This document shows positions 1 through 5,769 of a stretch of 9,097 bases of DNA, piece after piece (within the stretch, counting starts at the first letter, position 1; every line of letters starts with the position of its first letter). A program made the position numbers and the translations under genes. The stretch covers positions 1-9,097 of the forward strand of contig CAMLDR010000166.1 of assembly GCA_946478775.1 (NCBI GenBank), read 5' to 3'. The notes under the pieces are model-generated. The model searched no databases, was not told the DNA's origin, and worked only from the letters and a program-made list of their open reading frames with translations. This DNA is from an uncultured Flavobacteriales bacterium (GTDB lineage: Bacteria > Bacteroidota > Bacteroidia > Flavobacteriales > Crocinitomicaceae).

Positions 1-53
1 ACGTCGTCGTATGTGAGACCTTCTCTGACTGAATTAAGATTGGACAGTGCCAT
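1..53 (-). CDS. guaB: IMP dehydrogenase, N-terminal fragment (cut by window edge)
   Basis: Read on the minus strand from an ATG at 53-51, the frame stays open to the window edge and gives MALSNLNSVREGLTYDDV. The stretch EGLTYDDV matches the start of bacterial IMP dehydrogenase, where (L)T(F/Y)DDVLL opens the TIM-barrel enzyme about 10-20 residues from the N-terminus. GuaB oxidises IMP to XMP with NAD+, the committed step of guanine nucleotide synthesis, in the cytosol. Only about 17 codons are present, so the catalytic Cys and the CBS domains cannot be checked. A good Bacteroidota-type promoter lies 31-60 bases upstream at 113-84. The assignment rests on one short but characteristic motif and is fairly secure. 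Confidence 0.72.
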   Translation of the reverse strand, partial: MALSNLNSVREGLTYDD

Positions 54-70
54 GTATGAACCTACTTTTG
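40..70 (+). promoter_or_regulatory. Possible promoter for the 220-852 gene
   Basis: On the plus strand, TTG (40-42) is followed after 20 bases by TACTTTTG (63-70), again a full TAnnTTTG match. It would start near base 77 and leave a leader of about 140 nt before the ATG at 220. It lies partly inside the guaB coding start and is the exact inverted copy of the guaB -7 element at 84-91. The long leader and the overlap make it less certain than the guaB promoter. Confidence 0.3.
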
Positions 71-83
71 AAATAAATTCTCG

Positions 84-113
84 CAAAAGTAATTATTTTC
101 GTCCACAAACAAA
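84..113 (-). promoter_or_regulatory. Probable guaB promoter (Bacteroidota -33/-7 type)
   Basis: On the minus strand, TTTG (113-110) is followed after 18 bases by TACTTTTG (91-84), a full match to the Bacteroidota -7 consensus TAnnTTTG. A second TTTG at 109-106 leaves only 14 bases. Transcription would start near base 77-79, giving a leader of about 25 nt before the guaB ATG at 53. Spacing and position both fit the known sigma-ABfr-type promoters. No start site has been mapped. Confidence 0.5.
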
Positions 114-183
114 TCGGTTTAGTTAAACTTTCTGTTAAGTTTTCGACTTTCAGCTTATAATTAATGTTAAACCATCCGAAAGG

Positions 184-201
184 TTTCGATGATTATCGAA
201 A
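184..201 (+). repeat. Small hairpin just before the 220 start codon
   Basis: TTTCGAT (184-190) and ATCGAAA (195-201) form a perfect 7-bp stem with the loop GATT. A third element, CGAAA at 177-181, can pair with the same TTTCG (184-188), so two exclusive pairings are possible. The structure ends 18 bases before the ATG and could affect translation, but it is short and AT-rich. Confidence 0.3.
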
Positions 202-219
202 ATTCCGTATTCTTGCTGT

Positions 220-852
220 ATGAATAATTGGTTGAAATACGGACTTATCGGAATGGTCTTAGCCATTTCGCTAAACGCAAATTCTCAAAAGCAAGAGCGT
301 TTGATTCAATTGTCGGGTGTGGTGGTTTCTTCAGACAGCTTGAGGGAAATGCCGTACGCACAAGTTTACAATAAAACGGTTCGCAGAGGAACTATTGCAG
401 ATATTTATGGTTTCTTTTCCATGGTGGTTCAACCGGGAGATACCGTTATGTTCCGGTATTACGGACATAAACCTTCTTCCTACATCGTTCCTGATACGTT
501 GAGCGAGAGTCGTTATTCCATTATTCACATGATGAGTATTGACACCATCCAATTAACTGAAGTGGTTGTTTATCCATGGCCGTCAAAAGAAGCATTTGCC
601 CAGGCATTTGTGGAAATGGACCCTTATGAAGATGCGATGTTGAGAGCTCAAAAACAATTGTCCGGACAATCTTTGGCAAGTATCGCTTCTATGGTTCCTA
701 GTGATGCCTCTCTTTCTTTCGGAAATGTGGTCAACCAAAATAATACGCGTTTGTATACCATGGGACAATCTCCTGTAAATAACTTACTGAATCCGTTTGC
801 ATGGGCAACTTTCCTGCAGAAATGGCGATCGGGTGAGTTGAGACGTCAGTAG
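220..852 (+). CDS. Secreted carboxypeptidase-regulatory-like domain protein
   Basis: This 210-residue protein has an N-terminal signal peptide: residues 1-22 hold a short charged start, a hydrophobic run GLIGMVLAISL and a likely cut after ANS. Residues 29-118 resemble the CarboxypepD_reg-like beta-sandwich of Bacteroidota outer-membrane proteins: LSGVVVSSDSLREMPYAQVY, then GTIADIYGFFSMVVQPGDTVMFRYYGHK and a closing LTEVVVYPW. In TonB-dependent SusC-type receptors this domain precedes plug and barrel, but here only about 90 further residues follow and no barrel is present. Residues 119-210 are rich in Ala, Gln and Ser and end in an aromatic, basic tail (FAWATFLQKWRSGELRRQ), with no recognised motif. 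The ATG at 220 is chosen because the signal peptide begins there; no Shine-Dalgarno is visible. The protein is probably exported to periplasm or cell surface. Its binding partner is unknown. Confidence 0.82.
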   Translation: MNNWLKYGLIGMVLAISLNANSQKQERLIQLSGVVVSSDSLREMPYAQVYNKTVRRGTIADIYGFFSMVVQPGDTVMFRYYGHKPSSYIVPDTLSESRYSIIHMMSIDTIQLTEVVVYPWPSKEAFAQAFVEMDPYEDAMLRAQKQLSGQSLASIASMVPSDASLSFGNVVNQNNTRLYTMGQSPVNNLLNPFAWATFLQKWRSGELRRQ

Positions 853-927
853 CAGTAGCCGTGAGAAGCTAATAATCCTCCGAAAAATAATTTCGTTATA
901 TCACGAATTCATGTTATAAGGATTTGG

Positions 928-943
928 TGATATCCGGATATCA
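928..943. repeat. 16-bp perfect palindrome between convergent genes
   Basis: TGATATCCGGATATCA is a perfect palindrome lying between the ends of the 220-852 gene (plus) and the photolyase gene (minus). On the plus strand it is followed by the T-rich stretch TTTCCTCTTTT (944-954). It may help end transcription, although with no built-in loop only about 6 bp can pair in RNA. The rest of 853-966 holds only weak short inverted repeats, such as TTCGT (892-896) with ACGAA (903-907). Confidence 0.4.
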
Positions 944-966
944 TTTCCTCTTTTGACTAATGGGAA

Positions 967-2271
967 TTAGTTCGAATTCAATGCCTTTTTATACCGTTGC
1001 AGAATCCGTTCGCGTGCCCATTTGTGCTCCACTATCGGTTCGGGATAGTCAGCTGTGCCAAACTCAGGAACCCATTTTTTAATGTATTCGAATTTCGGAT
1101 CGAACCGTTCCTGCTGACTGGTCGGATTAAAAATGCGGAAGTAAGGAGCGGCATCAACACCTGAGCCTGCTGCCCATTGCCAGCCTCCTACATTACTTGC
1201 CAGTTCAAAATCCAGTAATTTCTCGGCAAAATAGCGTTCGCCCAAACGCCAGTCATGCAAAAGATGTTTACATAAAAAGCTTGCAACAACCATTCTAACG
1301 CGATTGTGCATGTGGCCGGTTTCATTCAGTTCCCGCATTCCGGCATCAACCAGCGGATAACCGGTTTTACCATCACACCAAGCCTGGAACTGAGTTTGGT
1401 CAAATTCCCATTCGATCCGGTCGTATTCCGGTTTGAAAGCATGATTCACGCTCTTTGGATACCAATACAAGATCATTTGATAGAAATCCCTCCAAATCAA
1501 TTCATTGAAGTATTTCTCGTTGTTTTCGAGTGCCTGCCTGGCCAGCTCACGAATAGATAAAGTGCCGAAACGCAAATGAAGACTTAAACGGGAAGTACCT
1601 TCAACAGATGGAATGTCACGCGTGTTGTGGTAATTCCGAATGATTTTTGTTGGAATGCTGATAGAAGGAAAATCCTGTGTTTGTATTTCGCTGAAACCTA
1701 AATCAGCCAGGCTGGGCAACGGAAGTTCTTTTCCCTGATTCAGATTGGAAAGGTACTTTTCTACCGGATAGGCTTTTAAATAAAACGCATCCAGTTTTTC
1801 CTTCCAGCGTTTCATGTAAGGTGTGAAGACGTGATAAGGATTTCCATCCGGCTTTACCACCTCCTCTTTCTCAAAAACAACCTGGTCTTTTGAGCCCGAA
1901 AAACTGCAGTTGAGTTTCTGGAGTTCTTCGTGAATGGATTTGTCGCGCTGAATGGCATCCGGTTCGTAATCCCTGTTGCAAAACACTTTTTGAACGCTGT
2001 GTTTTTGAACTAATTCAGGAACCAGCTGCACAGGATTTCCATGAAACACCCACAAAGAGGCACCAAGCTTCGTATAAGCTTCACGTAAAGCTTCAATTGT
2101 TTGATAAATGAATAAAAGGCGTTGATCGTCTTTGGGAAGCTTGCTTAAAATTTGGGAGTCGAATATGAAGATAGGCTGTACTTTTTCTCCTTGTTTTAAC
2201 GCTTTAAAAAGCCCGGCATTATCCGAAATACGTAAATCCCTGCGATGCCAGAATAAAGTTAGATTTTCCAT
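967..2271 (-). CDS. phrB: Deoxyribodipyrimidine (CPD) photolyase, class I
   Basis: This 434-residue flavoprotein uses blue/near-UV light to split cyclobutane pyrimidine dimers. Residues 1-130 are the Rossmann-like antenna domain (start LFWHRRDLRISDN). Residues about 210-434 are the all-helical FAD domain with GTSRLSLHLRFGTLS, WRDFYQ, DAGMRELNETGHMHNR and NVGGWQWAAGSG. Compared with E. coli PhrB, the electron-transfer Trp triad W306/W359/W382 falls on W288, W341 and W364 with identical spacings (53 and 23). The N5-proximal Asn378 maps to N360, and dimer contacts E274, W277 and M345 map to E257, W260 and M327. This favours CPD repair over a cryptochrome role. E103 aligns with the E. coli folate-contact E109, but K293 has no clear counterpart, so the antenna pigment is open. 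It is the last gene of the minus-strand block, 114 bases after the small membrane protein gene, and no clear promoter was found in that gap. Confidence 0.95.
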   Translation of the reverse strand: MENLTLFWHRRDLRISDNAGLFKALKQGEKVQPIFIFDSQILSKLPKDDQRLLFIYQTIEALREAYTKLGASLWVFHGNPVQLVPELVQKHSVQKVFCNRDYEPDAIQRDKSIHEELQKLNCSFSGSKDQVVFEKEEVVKPDGNPYHVFTPYMKRWKEKLDAFYLKAYPVEKYLSNLNQGKELPLPSLADLGFSEIQTQDFPSISIPTKIIRNYHNTRDIPSVEGTSRLSLHLRFGTLSIRELARQALENNEKYFNELIWRDFYQMILYWYPKSVNHAFKPEYDRIEWEFDQTQFQAWCDGKTGYPLVDAGMRELNETGHMHNRVRMVVASFLCKHLLHDWRLGERYFAEKLLDFELASNVGGWQWAAGSGVDAAPYFRIFNPTSQQERFDPKFEYIKKWVPEFGTADYPEPIVEHKWARERILQRYKKALNSN

Positions 2272-2283
2272 GAAATGATTTAT

Positions 2284-2382
2284 AGTTCAAAGTCCCGATA
2301 GCTATCGGAATCAAAGAGTTCAAATGGGGTTTAATCAACCGATTTTAAGTTTCATCTTTTGAACTTTTCCACCGTTTGAACT
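2284..2382. repeat. Cluster of AGTTCAAA / TTTGAACT repeats
   Basis: AGTTCAAA occurs at 2284-2291 and 2317-2324, and its reverse complement TTTGAACT at 2358-2365 and 2375-2382. The four 8-mers fill the gap between the photolyase gene and the small membrane protein gene and can pair as nested stems. This may be a terminator region for the upstream gene, a binding array, or a remnant of a simple intergenic repeat. The sequence does not decide between these. Confidence 0.45.
2295..2308. repeat. Palindrome CCGATAGCTATCGG
   Basis: A perfect 14-bp palindrome, 18 bp with one mismatch (2293-2310), lies 24 bases upstream of the photolyase start. It shares its TCCCGA outer half and overall design with the palindrome at 2758-2773, which suggests a dispersed intergenic family. 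Confidence 0.5.
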
Positions 2383-2385
2383 TTC

Positions 2386-2706
2386 TTAGTACCAGGAATG
2401 AATAATGCCCATCACAGCGACAAAAAATCCAAGGATCGTGCCGATTAATGTCATTCGAGTGCGTTTTTTGAGGTAAACAACGGAGCAGAACAAAACGGAG
2501 AAAACACCTACAATGATGCTCAGCATACTGAGGAAAAACAATTGGTTCTCGTAATTAAAACGAAGTAGCTGTGTGAACTCGTTGTCTTTGATATCGGCAT
2601 TGCTGCTCAAATCTGTCAGGAACGGAATGATGGCAAATTGGTTGTAGCAAACCAAAAGCAGGCCAATTACACTGATTACAAAACCTATTGCTGAAAGAGC
2701 TCTCAT
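2386..2706 (-). CDS. Small three-helix membrane protein, unknown function
   Basis: I do not recognise this 106-residue protein. It has three hydrophobic segments: about residues 5-28 (IGFVISVIGLLLVCYNQFAII), 56-79 (LFFLSMLSIIVGVFSVLFCSVVYL) and 86-104 (TLIGTILGFFVAVMGII). A polar loop of about 27 residues with Asp, Asn and Glu (SSNADIKDNEF) follows the first, and a basic KKRTR turn precedes the third. The positive-inside rule puts the KKRTR turn in the cytoplasm and the polar loop outside. There is no signal peptide cut site or catalytic motif. It sits between the pterin enzyme gene and the photolyase gene on the same strand, but a hairpin upstream (2734-2749) and its own -7-like element (2730-2723) suggest separate transcription. 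Length, hydrophobicity pattern and a clean start support a real gene. Confidence 0.75.
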   Translation of the reverse strand: MRALSAIGFVISVIGLLLVCYNQFAIIPFLTDLSSNADIKDNEFTQLLRFNYENQLFFLSMLSIIVGVFSVLFCSVVYLKKRTRMTLIGTILGFFVAVMGIIHSWY

Positions 2707-2722
2707 GATTAATTATGTAAAG

Positions 2723-2730
2723 CAAAAATA
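2723..2730 (-). promoter_or_regulatory. Possible -7 element for the 2386-2706 gene
   Basis: TATTTTTG on the minus strand (2730-2723) matches TAnnTTTG and ends 16 bases before the ATG at 2706. No TTG/TTTG is seen at the expected -33 distance, where the stem of the 2734-2749 hairpin lies instead, so this is only a candidate. Confidence 0.28.
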
Positions 2731-2733
2731 AGA

Positions 2734-2749
2734 AAAAGCGTTAGCTTTT
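2734..2749 (-). terminator. Terminator-like hairpin after the pterin synthase gene
   Basis: On the minus strand AAAAGC (2749-2744), a 4-base loop TAAC and GCTTTT (2739-2734) form a 6-bp stem that runs into the T-rich tract TTCTTATTTTTG. It begins about 75 bases after the stop codon at 2825. The stem has only two G-C pairs, so termination may be leaky. Confidence 0.45.
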
Positions 2750-2757
2750 GATACTGG

Positions 2758-2773
2758 TCCCGAATATTCGGGA
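2758..2773. repeat. Palindrome TCCCGAATATTCGGGA
   Basis: This is a perfect 16-bp palindrome in the gap after the pterin synthase gene. It resembles the palindrome at 2293-2310 (TCCCGA outer arm, AT-rich centre). On the plus strand it is followed after some 20 bases by a run of eight T. It may add to termination, or it may be a copy of a dispersed palindromic repeat. Confidence 0.5.
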
Positions 2774-2824
2774 TTAGTGCGGCCATTATTTTGATTTTTT
2801 TTAAAAATATCCTCCAATAAACTT

Positions 2825-3229
2825 TTAGTTTCCGTCGTATTCAACTCCGTTCTTGGGAGTTTCCCACAGGCGCACTTTTAATTTCAGTTCAGAAGGCAGT
2901 TTATTGCGGAGAATATTCCAGCAAACCAGGGCAATGTTTTCTGCTGAGGGGATCAAGTTTTTGAATTCCGGGCAGTCCAAGTTTAGATTCCGATGGTCAA
3001 AACGTTCCAGGATTTCCAGTTTTATGATGTCGGACAGTTTTTTCATGTCCATTACGTAGCCTGTTTCCGGATTGATCGAACCTTCCAGTTCCACTTCCAG
3101 TTTGTAATTGTGGCCATGGAAGTTGGGGTTGTTGCATTTTCCGAAGACGAGGTCGTTTTTTTCATCATCCCAAAGTGGGTTAAATAAACGATGCGCTGCG
3201 TTGAATTGTTCTACACGAAAAATTTTCAT
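2825..3229 (-). CDS. 6-pyruvoyl-tetrahydropterin synthase / 6-carboxytetrahydropterin synthase (QueD) family enzyme
   Basis: This 134-residue protein is a full-length T-fold pterin enzyme that acts on 7,8-dihydroneopterin triphosphate in the cytosol. The zinc ligands are H13 (NAAHRL), H38 and H40 (FHGHNY). The catalytic Cys is C32 in VFGKCNNPN, paired with D78/H79 in ERFDHRNLNLD. The pterin-anchoring Glu is E123 (LWETP), and S95-A-E97-N matches the family's (S/P)TxEN motif. VFGKCNNPN and DHRNLNLD are closer to the eukaryotic biopterin-pathway enzyme than to E. coli QueD, whose Cys lies in HKCGRLHGH. The product could therefore be 6-pyruvoyl-tetrahydropterin or the queuosine precursor 6-carboxytetrahydropterin; the sequence alone does not settle this. 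The gene starts 62 bases after crtB ends, with no terminator or clear promoter between, so read-through from the crt genes is plausible. Confidence 0.9.
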   Translation of the reverse strand: MKIFRVEQFNAAHRLFNPLWDDEKNDLVFGKCNNPNFHGHNYKLEVELEGSINPETGYVMDMKKLSDIIKLEILERFDHRNLNLDCPEFKNLIPSAENIALVCWNILRNKLPSELKLKVRLWETPKNGVEYDGN

Positions 3230-3291
3230 GGGAAAAGTATTTCTTCTCTATATTGTTTGTTATTGGTCACCGGAATTTGAAGCTTCGTTTA

Positions 3292-4128
3292 TTACAGTAA
3301 ATTCAGGTTGTGACGAAGATAAGAAGTAAACAGCAAACGGTACTTTTTATTGTTAGGAATCCGGATGCGCTGCCCCAAAATAATCTGTGCATCTGTTTTT
3401 TTGATCTTGTGGAATAACTTGATGTAATAGCGGTAAGCCATATAAACCCCAAATCTTGCATCTTTCGGAAGGCTTTTTATCCCTTCATAACCTGCTTTAA
3501 AGTCCAGTTCGATCTCTGCTTCGATTTTCGTTTTCATCGCCTGATCAAACAGATCAAAATTCATTTCAGGAAAATAAGTTCGGCCCAATTGATAGTAATC
3601 GGCATGCAGGTCGCGCAGAAAATTAATTTTCTGGAAAGCAGCCCCCAGTTTCATGGCAGAATCTTTCAATTGCAAGTACGTTTCTTGATTTCCTCTTACA
3701 AAAACTTTTAAGCACATCAACCCAACTACTTCCGCAGATCCCAAAATATATTGTTCGTAGAATTTTTGTTCGTATTGGGTAGTTTCCAGGTCCATTTCCA
3801 TAGATTTAAGGAAGACCTCTACCAGTTCCAGGTCGATTTTGTAAGTGTTTACTGCCCACTGAAAGCTGTTCAGGATTGGATTCAGGGAAATTCCGCGTTC
3901 AATCGCTTTATAAGTTTCCGCTTTAAATTCTTGCAGTAATTCGCGTTTTTCATAATTGTGAAAAGTGTCGACAATTTCATCTGCAAAGCGCACAAATCCA
4001 TAAATAGCATAGATTGGGGCTTGCAGGTCCTTACTCAAAAAGTGAATACCGATTGAGAATGAGGTGCTATACCTTTTGGTGGTCATAGCACTCATTTCTA
4101 GGGAAAGTGTATCGAATAATTGTTTCAT
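3292..4128 (-). CDS. crtB: Phytoene synthase
   Basis: This 278-residue enzyme belongs to the squalene/phytoene synthase family, which joins two geranylgeranyl diphosphates head to head to make phytoene, the first carotenoid step. The two magnesium-binding Asp clusters are visible: D50-EIV-D54 in FVRFADEIVDTF, and D173-LHA-D177 in INFLRDLHADYYQLGRTYFP. The second ends in the family's GR.Y(F/L)P signature. YSTSFSIG near residue 20 corresponds to the SxSF substrate-binding start. Length is normal. Only 10 bases separate its ATG from the crtI stop codon, so crtI and crtB almost certainly share a transcript and translation is probably coupled. Pairing with crtI rules out a main role in squalene synthesis. 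Confidence 0.95.
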   Translation of the reverse strand: MKQLFDTLSLEMSAMTTKRYSTSFSIGIHFLSKDLQAPIYAIYGFVRFADEIVDTFHNYEKRELLQEFKAETYKAIERGISLNPILNSFQWAVNTYKIDLELVEVFLKSMEMDLETTQYEQKFYEQYILGSAEVVGLMCLKVFVRGNQETYLQLKDSAMKLGAAFQKINFLRDLHADYYQLGRTYFPEMNFDLFDQAMKTKIEAEIELDFKAGYEGIKSLPKDARFGVYMAYRYYIKLFHKIKKTDAQIILGQRIRIPNNKKYRLLFTSYLRHNLNLL

Positions 4129-4138
4129 AGCAGGGCTC

Positions 4139-5620
4139 TTAGCTCAGTTTTTCAATTCGTTTGATCACATGTTTTGCGACCACTTCTCCCGAAACTATTG
4201 AAGGTGGAACTCCGGGACCCGGAACCGTCAATTGTCCTGTATAAAACAGGTTTGATAAATGCTTGTTCTTAATACGGGGTTTAAGTAAAGCGGTTTGTTT
4301 TAGTGTGTTCGCCAATCCATATGCATTGCCTTTAAAGGCATTGTAGTCTCTTACAAAATCAGAGATGCAGTAGCTTCGTTTATAAACAATATGCGGATTG
4401 ATATCGAAGCCGATTTTTTCGATCAGTCGTTTTTTGAGAATTTCGAAATATTCGTCTCTTTTTTCATCGGAATCTTTTAAGTTCGGAGCTATCGGAATTA
4501 AAAGAAACAGGTTTTCTCCGCCCGGAGGTGCAACAGACGGATCTGTTTTTGAAGGGCAGCTGGCATAAAAAAGTGGTTTATTGGGCCACTTTGGATTTTT
4601 GTAAATATCGGAAGCGTGGGTGTCAAAATCCTCATCGAAGAATAAGTTGTGATGTTTCAAATTTGGCACTTTGCAGTCAAGACCCACGTAAAACAATAGG
4701 CAGGAGGGAGCCATTGTTCTCTTTTCCCAGTAAGAATCGGTATAATTGGCCTTGTTTTTTAGTAATTGTTCTGTGTGCTGGTAATCTGCTCCTGAAATCA
4801 CGTAATCACATATAATCTCTCCTTTTGAAGTAGTGATCGACTGCACTTTTCCATTCGAAGTATTGAAGGCAGTTACTTTGTTGTTGAGGGAGAATAAAAC
4901 GCCCTGTTCCAATGCAATTTTCTCGAAGGCTTTCACGAACTCAAACATGCCGCCCATCGGATACCACGTCCCCAATTGAATGTCTGCATAGTTCATAAGT
5001 GAATAAAGTGCAGGAGTGTCTTTTGGAGTCGCGCCCAGGAACAGGATCGGAAATTCTAATAATGAAATGATCTTGGGGTGTGTAAAGTATTTCCGGATAA
5101 ATGATGCATAGGAAGTAAATAGGTGCATCTTAAATAATCCGCCTAAAATCCGGGTATCTGCAAATTCGGAAAGTCTCAAACTTGGTTTGTAAACCAGGTC
5201 CTTCATCCCAATCTGGTATTTCTTTTCTGCATCAGCTAAAAATTGACGCAGTCTGATGCTGCTCCCAATTTCCAGTTTTTCAAAATATTCCTCCAGTTCT
5301 TCCAGGGATGCTGGAATAGTGTCAATATCATTTGCCTTCCAAATGACCTGGTAGGATGGGTCCAGACGAACTAATTCGTAAAAATCGGAAGTAGTATGCC
5401 CAAACTGTTTGTAAAAGTTCTCGAAAATATCGGGCATCCAATACCAGCTTGGTCCCATATCGAATGTGAATCCGTTGTCTGTTGTAAATTGCCTTGCTCT
5501 TCCGCCGATGCTGTCGTTCTGTTCCAGGATAATCACTTCATGCCCTTCTTTTGCCAAAAAAGACGCACAAGACAGACTTGAAATTCCGGAACCAATAACA
5601 ACAATTTTTTTTACGGACAT
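4139..5620 (-). CDS. crtI: Phytoene desaturase, CrtI type
   Basis: This 493-residue FAD enzyme carries out successive desaturations of phytoene towards lycopene at the membrane. Residues 5-41 form the dinucleotide-binding fold: VVIGSGISSLSCASFLA, then E33 at the end of the second strand and GGRAR (39-43). Residues 457-478 carry the CrtI C-terminal signature NLF..G..T.PG.GVP....SG. Length and end motifs are normal and nothing appears missing. The number of desaturation steps cannot be read from the sequence, and related CrtO/CrtN-type enzymes share the fold, but the crtB partner favours phytoene as substrate. The ATG at 5620 follows an A/T-rich stretch typical of this phylum and directly precedes the Rossmann motif. 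The gene is first in the crtI-crtB operon, behind a promoter with a large inverted repeat (5704-5741), and lies 149 bases downstream of the CarH-like regulator gene. Confidence 0.95.
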   Translation of the reverse strand: MSVKKIVVIGSGISSLSCASFLAKEGHEVIILEQNDSIGGRARQFTTDNGFTFDMGPSWYWMPDIFENFYKQFGHTTSDFYELVRLDPSYQVIWKANDIDTIPASLEELEEYFEKLEIGSSIRLRQFLADAEKKYQIGMKDLVYKPSLRLSEFADTRILGGLFKMHLFTSYASFIRKYFTHPKIISLLEFPILFLGATPKDTPALYSLMNYADIQLGTWYPMGGMFEFVKAFEKIALEQGVLFSLNNKVTAFNTSNGKVQSITTSKGEIICDYVISGADYQHTEQLLKNKANYTDSYWEKRTMAPSCLLFYVGLDCKVPNLKHHNLFFDEDFDTHASDIYKNPKWPNKPLFYASCPSKTDPSVAPPGGENLFLLIPIAPNLKDSDEKRDEYFEILKKRLIEKIGFDINPHIVYKRSYCISDFVRDYNAFKGNAYGLANTLKQTALLKPRIKNKHLSNLFYTGQLTVPGPGVPPSIVSGEVVAKHVIKRIEKLS

Positions 5621-5656
5621 GTAAATTTTTTAGCAATTCATAAACAGTAACTTAGC

Positions 5657-5675
5657 ACTTTTCGTATGGAAAAGT
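5657..5675 (-). repeat. Hairpin in the crtI leader
   Basis: ACTTTTC and GAAAAGT form a perfect 7-bp stem with a 5-base loop, 37 bases before the crtI start codon and inside the predicted leader. It may affect leader stability or translation. It is also possible that it is part of a second regulator site. The evidence is the sequence symmetry only. Confidence 0.28.
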
Positions 5676-5703
5676 ACGATTTAATTTGGTCAAAATACCG
5701 AAA

Positions 5704-5741
5704 GTTTTGTTTAACAAAGATACTAAAATGTTAAACAAAAC
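5704..5741. promoter_or_regulatory. Inverted-repeat operator at the crtI promoter (probable CarH-like site)
   Basis: GTTTTGTTTAACA (5704-5716) and TGTTAAACAAAAC (5729-5741) are perfect 13-bp inverted arms around the 12-base spacer AAGATACTAAAA. The arm near crtI overlaps the minus-strand -7 element TATCTTTG (5722-5715). A protein on this dyad would block RNA polymerase at crtI. CarH/LitR-family repressors bind dyads overlapping the promoters of adjacent genes, and the CarH-like gene ends 29 bases upstream. That this regulator binds here is inference; the symmetry and promoter overlap are directly visible. Confidence 0.65.
5715..5722 (-). promoter_or_regulatory. crtI -7 element
   Basis: TATCTTTG on the minus strand (5722-5715) is a full match to TAnnTTTG, 94 bases before the crtI ATG. 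No good -33 element is seen: TTTTG at 5740-5736 is only 13 bases away, and the expected place holds TTTTTC (5748-5743). A weak -33 and an overlapping dyad fit a regulated promoter. Confidence 0.5.
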
Positions 5742-5769
5742 GAAAAAGATGTCTTGTTTTTTGTTTGTG

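Noticed and set aside
122..172. GTTAAAC at 122-128 and 166-172 as further CarH-type operator half-sites
   Set aside because: They lack the AAAAC flank and the inverted partner at the right distance; short AT-rich matches are expected by chance.
208..215. TATTCTTG as the promoter of the 220-852 gene
   Set aside because: One mismatch to TAnnTTTG, no -33 element, and it ends only four bases before the start codon.
2295..2773. The region between the two TCCCGA palindromes as a transposable element
   Set aside because: There is no transposase, the palindromes are not inverted repeats of each other in a way that defines ends, and no target duplication is visible.
4528..4815. 95-codon open frame on the plus strand inside crtI
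   Set aside because: It lies antisense to a strongly conserved gene and its translation resembles no protein; the same holds for the other frames antisense to crtB, photolyase and the OmpA-family gene.
5704..5741. The AT-rich dyad as an intrinsic terminator of the regulator gene
   Set aside because: The stem is almost all A-T, has no U-tract after it on the minus strand, and overlaps the crtI -7 element, so an operator is the better reading.
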